A stretch of DNA of 64,000 nucleotides from assembly GCF_949628215.1 (NCBI RefSeq), contig NW_027441306.1:124001-188000 (forward strand), read 5' to 3'. The stretch is from Phalacrocorax aristotelis. Taxonomy: Eukaryota > Chordata > Aves > Suliformes > Phalacrocoracidae. Under the pieces are notes generated by a model. The model was not told where the DNA came from and did no database searches. It saw only the letters and a program-made list of their open reading frames with translations. Shown piece by piece: positions 34,234 to 44,543 of this stretch (position 1 is the stretch's first letter; each line of letters starts with the position of its first letter). The position numbers and the translations under genes were made by a program.

Positions 34234-37200
34234 AACCCGCAGTTCGGTACGGGCGTGTAGTGCACGAGCGAGCTAGGCTACGTGCCTAGGAAGCCTCATC
34301 TCGTAAGAGCTGTAAGACACCCCCGTGTTCTCTTCAGGTGGAGGTCGGCCTAGAGTCTGGAGCTGCAGAAGAGGCAGGGAGGAGAGGAGGGGAAAGAAGC
34401 ATGTGAACGGCTAAATTGTGCCAGCAGCGCTGAGAGCGAGAGTCGCGGTGAGTCCTGGGCCAGTGGGGCCCCGTTGCCTCTCTTGTACGTCCTGGGCCCT
34501 CCCTGTCTCTCCCCCGGCCCCCTCTCTTTCCTTACCTGCTGCAAAATTATTTTTTTTTTGCGCCCCCCCCGCACCTTCTTTCTCCGTCTCGCTCTGAGTG
34601 GCTCCCTGCCTCCCCGTCTTTTCAGTCCTCCCTCTCTCTGTCCTGTAGCCTGTGGCTACTTGTTCTTTCTCTGCCTCTCTCTGCCTGGCTCTGGCTCCGT
34701 TTTTATTTTTTTACTCCTCCTGCTCTGTCCTGTAGCCTGTCGGTATTTTTGTCTTTCTCTGGCTCTCTCGGTCTGACTCCCTGTGTTACCGAAAAACGCG
34801 GTAAAATCGGAAACAACTCCTCAAGACCAATTTAGTATTAAAGAGCAGGCATTCTTCATTCACGGCGCCGGATGCACGGGGGATCGCTCCTCCTGGCGTG
34901 CGTACCTCACGCACCTTTCCCGTTCAATTTGTAGATCAAAATTTTACGTATTCATACGTATTCATTATTGTCCTGTCTGCTGATCGGTACAAACTTGCTC
35001 GTTCCGTATGTAAATCGCTGCGCAGGCTCGGTGGTGGTCCGTGAGTCGGTGGTCGCGATCTCCCCCTGCCAGAATTGCCTTTTACCTTCTTGGCTGTTAA
35101 TCTTGGCAGTCTTGGCTAGTTCTCTCAGTCCGCTCCACGAAACCGCGTTTTGTCGTCCTTTTCTGACAGAAGCACGTTGTCTGTTGTTCTGCTGACGTTA
35201 ACGATCGCCTAGGGACTAAAATGCAGATCGACAGGTGCGCTGATTCGTACGCTCCATGTTCCCGTAATGGAACACCGTCTCTGGTTGGCTGATTTCATCG
35301 CTTTGGTTACACCTGTTCCTGTTGTTCAGTTTCTTCTTTTTTGGCTTTGTGTGATTCTCTCTGTGATTCTGTTTTTCTCTGCCTCGCTTTTCCCAGCTCC
35401 CCGTCCCTCACTTGGAATGCCCGTTGTCCTTCACCAGCTCACTCTCCCTTGGTTGCCATCCCCGTTTCTGAATTCCTCCTGCTTTGCCACGTAGCCCGTG
35501 ACTTTTTTCTTAATCTCTCTCTGTCTGCCTCAACGCTCCCCCCGCGCTTTTTCATTCGTCTGCTCTGCTCTGCACCCTGCTACTGTTCTTGCCTTTCTGA
35601 GTTCTTCTCTGTCGAGCTCCCTTTCCCTATTTGTGGATTCCTGTTCTTCCTGCAGCCACCGCTGTTCCCTGTGACCTCCGTCTCTCTCTGTCCAGCTCCC
35701 TGTCCCTAGGTTTTAATCCCTGCCTCTGCCCGCTGTAGCCCGTCTAGGTTTTTCTCTCGGCCTCTCTCTCTGTCCGGCTCCCTCTCTCTGTGTTCTAATT
35801 CCACGTTCTCTGTCACTTAGACCCGTGCTATTTGTTTGTCCTCATCTCTCTCTGTCCAGCTCCTTGCTGCGATGTTTTATTTCTTCCCTCTCTGTCTGTC
35901 TTTGTAGCCCGTTGCCGTTGTTGTTTTTTTTTTTTTTTCCCACTTGTTTCTTCATGTGTCTCTGTCTGCCTCCCAGTGCCTGATCTTTAATTCCTCCTTC
36001 CCTGTTGGGCCGCTGTTCCTTTTTTCCATTCTACGTTGTGTTCTCTTTGGTCTGCTGTTCTTATTCATCGATTCCCTCCTCGCTGCCCTGTGGCTTGTCC
36101 CCATTTATTGTTGCCTCTCTCTCCCTCTCTCTGGCTTCTTGCCCCTGTTTTTAAAATTCCTCCCTCTCTTCTCTCTTCCCTGTTGGCCGTGTGATCTTCA
36201 GCCTTTCTCCACCTCTTTCTGCCCAGCTCTCTGCATCTATTCATTAATTCTTCCCTCTCTGCCCTGTAGCCTGTAGCTTCTGTCCTTTCTCCATCTTGCT
36301 GTCTCTGGCTTCCCCGTGACCCTCTTTTAGAATTGTTTCTCTCTTCTCTCTGTACGCATTGCGATTCCTTTTGCTCTCCATCTCCCTTTGTTTTGGTGTT
36401 TTTTTTGTTGTTTTTCTGGCTCCCTGTCCCTAATTGTTAATTCTCTGCCTTCTCATGCTCTGTACCACGTAGCCCCGTGGTTTGTTTTGTGGTGTTCCCT
36501 CCCCGGCCCCTTCCCTCCGTCGTTGGCTGTCTCGGCTCCCTGTCCCCGTGGCTTCATTCTTCCCTTTCTGCCCTGTTCTTGTCGCTTATCTTGTCTGTCT
36601 CCATCTCGCTCGGTCCAGCTTCCTGCCCCTGTTCTTCTTTCCTCCCTCGCTGTCGTGCTGCCTGCCCCAGGTTCTTTGTGCGTCTCCAGCCTGCTCCTCA
36701 TCCTTCTTTGTTGGTCTGTGTCCTGCTCTTCCCCTCTCTCTGCTGCTTTTATCTCCACCTCCGTCAGGCTCCCTGTCCTCCTCTGGCCGTCCTGTTCCCT
36801 GCCTCGTGCCTTCTCACTACACGCACACACGCCCCCCCCGCCCCCGTCCAGCCGGATGCTGCTCTTCTCTCCTCCTACTGTCCCGTGCCCTGCTCCTCAC
36901 CTTTGGTGGCCTCCCCCTCTGCCCAGCAGCCCGTCGCCCCAGGAGCCAGGCGACGGACGGTCCGTTCCCTGCCAAACCGGGACAAGCGCGTGCCGTGGCT
37001 TAGCCCCAGCTGGCAACTCTGCACCAGGGAGCTGCTTGCTCGCTCCACCCTCAGTGGGCTGGGGGAGAGAGCTGGAAGGGTAAAAGTGAGAAAAATCATG
37101 GGTTGAGATCAAGACGGTTTAATAGGTAAAGCAAAAGCTGTGCGTGGAAGCAAAGCAAGGAATTAATTCGCTCCTCCTTTTCGGCGGGCAGGTGTTGAGC

Positions 37201-37287
37201 TGTTTCTGGGAAAGCAGGGCTCTGTCATGTGTAATGGTTACTTAGGAAGAGAAATGCCGTAGCCCCCAAGGACTCCCCCTTCTTCCC
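34234..37287 (+). repeat. Module A11 (3,054 bp, followed by B2)
   Basis: Appears near-identical to A8 through its whole length, including TAATGGTTACTTAGG near its right end; A8 lies 11,172 bp earlier. Orphan exon-like segment 34338-34447. Last of the five copies with the altered LTR signal. Confidence 0.96.
34784..35311 (-). mobile_element. Solo LTR copy, altered poly(A) signal (in A11)
   Basis: 528 bp, CCTG flanks, AATGAA, GATCGACAGG. Last of the contiguous AATGAA run. Confidence 0.8.
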
Positions 37288-37552
37288 CCAGCTGCGTGTG
37301 CTGAGCATGATGTCAAATGGTATGGAATATCCCTTTGGTCAGTTAGCTGGGAAAGCTTTCCCAGCTGTGTCCTCTCCCAGCCTACTTGCTGGTGGGGCAC
37401 TGAGAGAACCAGAAGAGGCCCTGACTGTGGAAGCAGTGCTCAGCAAGAACCAAAACATCTCTACATTATTAACGGTGTTTTGAGCATAAATCCAAAACTT
37501 ATCCCTTCCTAGCTACTCTGGAGAAAATGAGCACTATCCCAGCCAACACCAG
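37022..37552 (+). repeat. Bird-type interspersed repeat across A11/B2
   Basis: Unbroken over the boundary at 37287/37288, with the same TAATGGTTACTTAGG and CTCTACATTA states as the copy across A8/B1. Confidence 0.7.
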
Positions 37553-38167
37553 CTCCGTGCGGCTGCGGCAACGGCGGCCGAGGTGGCCTTGGGGCAGTGG
37601 GAGCGTTGGGGACCCTGAGCCACGAATGGCTCCTGGGACTTGTTACGCGTGTGCGCCTGCACAAACACCTGCCCTCTCCTTTGCCCTCAGGGCTGCGTTT
37701 GCGCTGCCTTTGCGTGGGGCAAGGGGCTGTGATGGAGCCCAGGGGAGGAGGTGGTGCACTGTGGGGGTGAGGGGAGGGGGCCCCCCGTTGCTGCTGTGCC
37801 TCAGCTGCGCGCGGGGGCTGGAGGAGCCCCAGGTGCGGGCAGTGGGGCTGATGGTGCCGGCTCCTCCCTGGAAAAGGGGTGGTGCCCTGCTCCGGGGGGC
37901 CAGTGTGAGCCGAGGGCGGAGCGGAGCGGAGCTGTGGCCGAGCGTCAGCGGGCTGCGACTGTAGCGAGGGAGAAGGTGAGCGGGGGCTGGGGGGTGGGCC
38001 GCTGGGTCCCGGGTAAAGCCCCGAGGAGGGCTGCGGCGGGGCAGCGCCGGGTCGGAGCGGAGCTGTGGGGAGAGCGAGGCTGTGGTGAGGGCTCGGTGGG
38101 GGTTCCGGGTGCATCGGCGGGAGGGACGGTGCCCCGCAGGGTCCGAGAGCGGGAGGGCGGGCTCGCG

Positions 38168-38392
38168 GCATTCCGGGAGCTGTGGTGGTGCGGCTGTGGG
38201 CTGGCCGTGCGGCCGTGTTGTGGCGCAGAGCATGCCGGGAGGTGTAGTCCTTGGGGCGCGCGGCTGCGGTGCGGCCGTGTTGTGGCGCAGAGCATGCCGG
38301 GAGGTGTAGTCCTTGGGGCGCGCGGCTGCCGGGCGGCCGTGTTGTGGCGCAGAGCATGCCGGGAGGTGTAGTCCAGGCGCAGTGGCTGCCGG
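38168..38392 (+). repeat. 62-bp minisatellite, 4 units (B2)
   Basis: Units at 38168 (degenerate), 38230, 38292 and 38354. All three full units keep the ACTACA...TCCC motif on the minus strand. Confidence 0.95.
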
Positions 38393-38618
38393 CGCTGTCA
38401 CGTGGTTCGCCGGGGCGTGGCGGGAGGCGCGGTCTTCCGGCGCTCGGGTGCCGGGCGGCCGTGCCGCGTACGGTACGCGCGGTGTATTTGGGGTTGGATT
38501 CGTGTTGATTTCTGGGGGCTTGCGGGTGCGGCCGCTCCCCGAGAAGCGGTGAGTTCCCGGGAGCTGACAGAAGGGAAGAGGGAAAGGAGGAGGACGGTGA
38601 CGTTTTCCCCGTGCCCAG
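38393..38618 (+). promoter_or_regulatory. CpG-island promoter-like cluster (B2)
   Basis: CACGTG, CTTCCGG and TGACGT are all intact, with the donor GTGAGT at 38549. No difference from B1 was noticed here. Confidence 0.5.
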
Positions 38619-39495
38619 GGCGCAGATGATGGCCGCCTCCCCGGCTCGCCGGAGCTCCCGCTCAGCCTCCCCTTGCCCCGCCCTTGCCCCGTGCGCCTGC
38701 CCCCAGCCCCGGCACCTCCCCTGCAGCGTGCCGCGTAGCCCTTGGCCGCCCCCAGGCCCTGTCGTGAAGGCAGCGAGCCGGCCCTCAAGCGCACTGGATT
38801 CCCCCTTGGCGCAGGGGCCCTTAGCAGTAGCGCGGGGAAGGGGCGGTGTGTCCAGAAGCCCCTGCGCAAGGAGAGACTTTGGCCAGGGTCGATCGACGGT
38901 AATGACGGTCGCTGTTTCTTCTTTCCCTCTCCCAGAGACCGTGCTGAGGACGTGGTTGTCTGTCCTTCCCCCGGGGATGCCGTTGACTGCGGCCGTCTCA
39001 GGCTCGCGTGGCTTCTCTCTGCCCGGCCTCGCCGTCCTTGCAGCGCAGGGCCGAAAAGGGATAGACAAAGCCCTTCCCGGCTGTGGAGAGGAGCTGCCTC
39101 GGCTGAAGCTGGAGACGCCAACGAAAGGTAAAGCAGAAGAAACTGAAGGCGCTCTGGCTGCCAGCTGCTTTCCTGCTGCAGGCAAGAGAGAGCCTGTCCC
39201 TGCAGGTGAGGGAGGAAGGATCCCCCTTCATAGCCCGCAGCGGGCCAGGCCACCAACGTGCACCGCAGGGTCCGTACGCGTAACCCGCAGTTCGGTACGG
39301 GCGTGTAGTGCACGAGCGAGCTAGGCTACGTGCCTAGGAAGCCTCATCTCGTAAGAGCTGTAAGACACCCCCGTGTTCTCTTCAGGTGGAGGTCGGCCTA
39401 GAGTCTGGAGCTGCAGAAGAGGCAGGGAGGAGAGGAGGGGAAAGAAGCATGTGAACGGCTAAATTGTGCCAGCAGCGCTGAGAGCGAGAGTCGCG
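38619..39495 (+). other. Candidate spliced transcript, B2 into A12
   Basis: Exon 2 38619-39127, microexon 39182-39205, last exon 39386-39495; frame from ATG 38626 to TAA 39460-39462 open. One Ser to Leu change (TCG to TTG) relative to B1, near 38813. Confidence 0.25.
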
Positions 39496-42335
39496 GTGAG
39501 TCCTGGGCCAGTGGGGCCCCGTTGCCTCTCTTGTACGTCCTGGGCCCTCCCTGTCTCTCCCCCGGCCCCCTCTCTTTCCTTACCTGCTGCAAAATTATTT
39601 TTTTTTTGCGCCCCCCCCGCACCTTCTTTCTCCGTCTCGCTCTGAGTGGCTCCCTGCCTCCCCGTCTTTTCAGTCCTCCCTCTCTCTGTCCTGTAGCCTG
39701 TGGCTACTTGTTCTTTCTCCGCCTCTCTCTGCCTGGCTCTGGCTCCGTTTTTATTTTTTTACTCCTCCTGCTCTGTCCTGTAGCCTGTCGGTATTTTTGT
39801 CTTTCTCTGGCTCTCTCGGTCTGACTCCCTGTGTTACCGAAAAACGCGGTAAAATCGGAAACAACTCCTCAAGACCAATTTAGTATTAAAGAGCAGGCAT
39901 TCTTTATTCACGGCGCCGGATGCACGGGGGATCGCTCCTCCTGGCGTGCGTACCTCACGCACCTTTCCCGTTCAATTTGTAGATCAAAATTTTACGTATT
40001 CATACGTATTCATTATTGTCCTGTCTGCTGATCGGTACAAACTTGCTCGTTCCGTATGTAAATCGCTGCGCAGGCTCGGTGGTGGTCCGTGAGTCGGTGG
40101 TCGCGATCTCCCCCTGCCAGAATTGCCTTTTACCTTCTTGGCTGTTAATCTTGGCAGTCTTGGCTAGTTCTCTCAGTCCGCTCCACGAAACCGCGTTTTG
40201 TCGTCCTTTTCTGACAGAAGCACGTTGTCTGTTGTTCTGCTGACGTTAACGATCGCCTAGGGACTAAAATGCAGATCAACAGGTGCGCTGATTCGTACGC
40301 TCCATGTTCCCGTAATGGAACACCGTCTCTGGTTGGCTGATTTCATCGCTTTGGTTACACCTGTTCCTGTTGTTCAGTTTCTTCTTTTTTGGCTTTGTGT
40401 GATTCTCTCTGTGATTCTGTTTTTCTCTGCCTCGCTTTTCCCAGCTCCCCGTCCCTCACTTGGAATGCCCGTTGTCCTTCACCAGCTCACTCTCCCTTGG
40501 TTGCCATCCCCGTTTCTGAATTCCTCCTGCTTTGCCACGTAGCCCGTGACTTTTTTCTTAATCTCTCTCTGTCTGCCTCAACGCTCCCCCCGCGCTTTTT
40601 CATTCGTCTGCTCTGCTCTGCACCCTGCTACTGTTCTTGCCTTTCTGAGTTCTTCTCTGTCGAGCTCCCTTTCCCTATTTGTGGATTCCTGTTCTTCCTG
40701 CAGCCACCGCTGTTCCCTGTGACCTCCGTCTCTCTCTGTCCAGCTCCCTGTCCCTAGGTTTTAATCCCTGCCTCTGCCCGCTGTAGCCCGTCTAGGTTTT
40801 TCTCTCGGCCTCTCTCTCTGTCCGGCTCCCTCTCTCTGTGTTCTAATTCCACGTTCTCTGTCACTTAGACCCGTGCTATTTGTTTGTCCTCATCTCTCTC
40901 TGTCCAGCTCCTTGCTGCGATGTTTTATTTCTTCCCTCTCTGTCTGTCTTTGTAGCCCGTTGCCGTTGTTGTTTTTTTTTTTTTTTCCCACTTGTTTCTT
41001 CATGTGTCTCTGTCTGCCTCCCAGTGCCTGATCTTTAATTCCTCCTTCCCTGTTGGGCCGCTGTTCCTTTTTTCCATTCTACGTTGTGTTCTCTTTGGTC
41101 TGCTGTTCTTATTCATCGATTCCCTCCTCGCTGCCCTGTGGCTTGTCCCCATTTATTGTTGCCTCTCTCTCCCTCTCTCTGGCTTCTTGCCCCTGTTTTT
41201 AAAATTCCTCCCTCTCTTCTCTCTTCCCTGTTGGCCGTGTGATCTTCAGCCTTTCTCCACCTCTTTCTGCCCAGCTCTCTGCATCTATTCATTAATTCTT
41301 CCCTCTCTGCCCTGTAGCCTGTAGCTTCTGTCCTTTCTCCATCTTGCTGTCTCTGGCTTCCCCGTGACCCTCTTTTAGAATTGTTTCTCTCTTCTCTCTG
41401 TACGCATTGCGATTCCTTTTGCTCTCCATCTCCCTTTGTTTTGGTGTTTTTTTTGTTGTTTTTCTGGCTCCCTGTCCCTAATTGTTAATTCTCTGCCTTC
41501 TCATGCTCTGTACCACGTAGCCCCGTGGTTTGTTTTGTGGTGTTCCCTCCCCGGCCCCTTCCCTCCGTCGTTGGCTGTCTCGGCTCCCTGTCCCCGTGGC
41601 TTCATTCTTCCCTTTCTGCCCTGTTCTTGTCGCTTATCTTGTCTGTCTCCATCTCGCTCGGTCCAGCTTCCTGCCCCTGTTCTTCTTTCCTCCCTCGCTG
41701 TCGTGCTGCCTGCCCCAGGTTCTTTGTGCGTCTCCAGCCTGCTCCTCATCCTTCTTTGTTGGTCTGTGTCCTGCTCTTCCCCTCTCTCTGCTGCTTTTAT
41801 CTCCACCTCCGTCAGGCTCCCTGTCCTCCTCTGGCCGTCCTGTTCCCTGCCTCGTGCCTTCTCACTACACGCACACACGCCCCCCCCGCCCCCGTCCAGC
41901 CGGATGCTGCTCTTCTCTCCTCCTACTGTCCCGTGCCCTGCTCCTCACCTTTGGTGGCCTCCCCCTCTGCCCAGCAGCCCGTCGCCCCAGGAGCCAGGCG
42001 ACGGACGGTCCGTTCCCTGCCAAACCGGGACAAGCGCGTGCCGTGGCTTAGCCCCAGCTGGCAACTCTGCACCAGGGAGCTGCTTGCTCGCTCCACCCTC
42101 AGTGGGCTGGGGGAGAGAGCTGGAAGGGTAAAAGTGAGAAAAATCATGGGTTGAGATCAAGACGGTTTAATAGGTAAAGCAAAAGCTGTGCGTGGAAGCA
42201 AAGCAAGGAATTAATTCGCTCCTCCTTTTCGGCGGGCAGGTGTTGAGCTGTTTCTGGGAAAGCAGGGCTCTGTCATGTGTAATGGTTACTTAGGAAGAGA
42301 AATGCCGTAGCCCCCAAGGACTCCCCCTTCTTCCC
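39282..42335 (+). repeat. Module A12 (3,054 bp, followed by B3)
   Basis: Type beta, with B-preceding right end (GTCCCGTGCCC, TAATGGTTACTTAGG). Returns to CTTTCTCCGCC and to the intact LTR signal, so the A7-A11 block ends here. Exon-like segment 39386-39495. Confidence 0.96.
39832..40359 (-). mobile_element. Solo LTR copy (in A12)
   Basis: 528 bp, CCTG flanks, AATAAA restored, GATCAACAGG and CAAGACCAA variants. Confidence 0.8.
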
Positions 42336-42600
42336 CCAGCTGCGTGTGCTGAGCATGATGTCAAATGGTATGGAATATCCCTTTGGTCAGTTAGCTGGGA
42401 AAGCTTTCCCAGCTGTGTCCTCTCCCAGCCTACTTGCTGGTGGGGCACTGAGAGAACCAGAAGAGGCCCTGACTGTGGAAGCAGTGCTCAGCAAGAACCA
42501 AAACATCTCTACATTATTAACGGTGTTTTGAGCATAAATCCAAAACTTATCCCTTCCTAGCTACTCTGGAGAAAATGAGCACTATCCCAGCCAACACCAG
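42070..42600 (+). repeat. Bird-type interspersed repeat across A12/B3
   Basis: Continuous over 42335/42336; same states as the A8/B1 and A11/B2 copies. Confidence 0.7.
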
Positions 42601-43215
42601 CTCCGTGCGGCTGCGGCAACGGCGGCCGAGGTGGCCTTGGGGCAGTGGGAGCGTTGGGGACCCTGAGCCACGAATGGCTCCTGGGACTTGTTACGCGTGT
42701 GCGCCTGCACAAACACCTGCCCTCTCCTTTGCCCTCAGGGCTGCGTTTGCGCTGCCTTTGCGTGGGGCAAGGGGCTGTGATGGAGCCCAGGGGAGGAGGT
42801 GGTGCACTGTGGGGGTGAGGGGAGGGGGCCCCCCGTTGCTGCTGTGCCTCAGCTGCGCGCGGGGGCTGGAGGAGCCCCAGGTGCGGGCAGTGGGGCTGAT
42901 GGTGCCGGCTCCTCCCTGGAAAAGGGGTGGTGCCCTGCTCCGGGGGGCCAGTGTGAGCCGAGGGCGGAGCGGAGCGGAGCTGTGGCCGAGCGTCAGCGGG
43001 CTGCGACTGTAGCGAGGGAGAAGGTGAGCGGGGGCTGGGGGGTGGGCCGCTGGGTCCCGGGTAAAGCCCCGAGGAGGGCTGCGGCGGGGCAGCGCCGGGT
43101 CGGAGCGGAGCTGTGGGGAGAGCGAGGCTGTGGTGAGGGCTCGGTGGGGGTTCCGGGTGCATCGGCGGGAGGGACGGTGCCCCGCAGGGTCCGAGAGCGG
43201 GAGGGCGGGCTCGCG

Positions 43216-43440
43216 GCATTCCGGGAGCTGTGGTGGTGCGGCTGTGGGCTGGCCGTGCGGCCGTGTTGTGGCGCAGAGCATGCCGGGAGGTGTAGTCCTT
43301 GCGGCGCGCGGCTGCCGGGCGGCCGTGTTGTGGCGCAGAGCATGCCGGGAGGTGTAGTCCTTGGGGCGCGCGGCTGCCGGGCGGCCGTGTTGTGGCGCAG
43401 AGCATGCCGGGAGCTGTAGTCCAGGCGCAGTGGCTGCCGG
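43216..43440 (+). repeat. 62-bp minisatellite, 4 units (B3)
   Basis: Units at 43216 (degenerate), 43278, 43340 and 43402. The last unit reads ACTACAGCTCCCGGCATGC on the minus strand, also within the ACTAYRNNNCCCR promoter consensus. Confidence 0.95.
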
Positions 43441-43666
43441 CGCTGTCACGTGGTTCGCCGGGGCGTGGCGGGAGGCGCGGTCTTCCGGCGCTCGGGTGCC
43501 GGGCGGCCGTGCCGCGTACGGTACGCGCGGTGTATTTGGGGTTGGATTCGTGTTGATTTCTGGGGGCTTGCGGGTGCGGCCGCTCCCCGAGAAGCGGTGA
43601 GTTCCCGGGAGCTGACAGAAGGGAAGAGGGAAAGGAGGAGGACGGTGACGTTTTCCCCGTGCCCAG
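43441..43666 (+). promoter_or_regulatory. CpG-island promoter-like cluster (B3)
   Basis: E-box, ETS-type and CRE-like sites intact; donor GTGAGT at 43597. Confidence 0.5.
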
Positions 43667-44543
43667 GGCGCAGATGATGGCCGCCTCCCCGGCTCGCCGG
43701 AGCTCCCGCTCAGCCTCCCCTTGCCCCGCCCTTGCCCCGTGCGCCTGCCCCCAGCCCCGGCACCTCCCCTGCAGCGTGCCGCGTAGCCCTTGGCCGCCCC
43801 CAGGCCCTGTCGTGAAGGCAGCGAGCCGGCCCTCAAGCGCACTGGATTCCCCCTCGGCGCAGGGGCCCTTAGCAGTAGCGCGGGGAAGGGGCGGTGTGTC
43901 CAGAAGCCCCTGCGCAAGGAGAGACTTTGGCCAGGGTCGATCGACGGTAATGACGGTCGCTGTTTCTTCTTTCCCTCTCCCAGAGACCGTGCTGAGGACG
44001 TGGTTGTCTGTCCTTCCCCCGGGGATGCCGTTGACTGCGGCCGTCTCAGGCTCGCGTGGCTTCTCTCTGCCCGGCCTCGCCGTCCTTGCAGCGCAGGGCC
44101 GAAAAGGGATAGACAAAGCCCTTCCCGGCTGTGGAGAGGAGCTGCCTCGGCTGAAGCTGGAGACGCCAACGAAAGGTAAAGCAGAAGAAACTGAAGGCGC
44201 TCTGGCTGCCAGCTGCTTTCCTGCTGCAGGCAAGAGAGAGCCTGTCCCTGCAGGTGAGGGAGGAAGGATCCCCCTTCATAGCCCGCAGCGGGCCAGGCCA
44301 CCAACGTGCACCGCAGGGTCCGTACGCGTAACCCGCAGTTCGGTACGGGCGTGTAGTGCACGAGCGAGCTAGGCTACGTGCCTAGGAAGCCTCATCTCGT
44401 AAGAGCTGTAAGACACCCCCGTGTTCTCTTCAGGTGGAGGTCGGCCTAGAGTCTGGAGCTGCAGAAGAGGCAGGGAGGAGAGGAGGGGAAAGAAGCATGT
44501 GAACGGCTAAATTGTGCCAGCAGCGCTGAGAGCGAGAGTCGCG
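43667..44543 (+). other. Candidate spliced transcript, B3 into A13
   Basis: Exon 2 43667-44175, microexon 44230-44253, last exon 44434-44543; frame from ATG 43674 to TAA 44508-44510 open. No coding difference from B1 noticed. Confidence 0.25.

Larger units (their letters stand above)
37288..39281 (+). repeat. Module B2 (1,994 bp, complete)
   Basis: Same length and subfamily as B1, 11,172 bp away. Differs by CTTGGGGCGCGCGG for CTTGCGGCGCGCGG in the first full minisatellite unit and CCCCCTTGGCGC for CCCCCTCGGCGC in exon-like segment 2. Confidence 0.97.
42336..44329 (+). repeat. Module B3 (1,994 bp, complete)
   Basis: Subfamily 1 in its left part (CAGTGGGAGCG) but its minisatellite ends in GAGCTGTAGTCC like B4-B6, so it is mosaic between the two B subfamilies. 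Confidence 0.97.
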
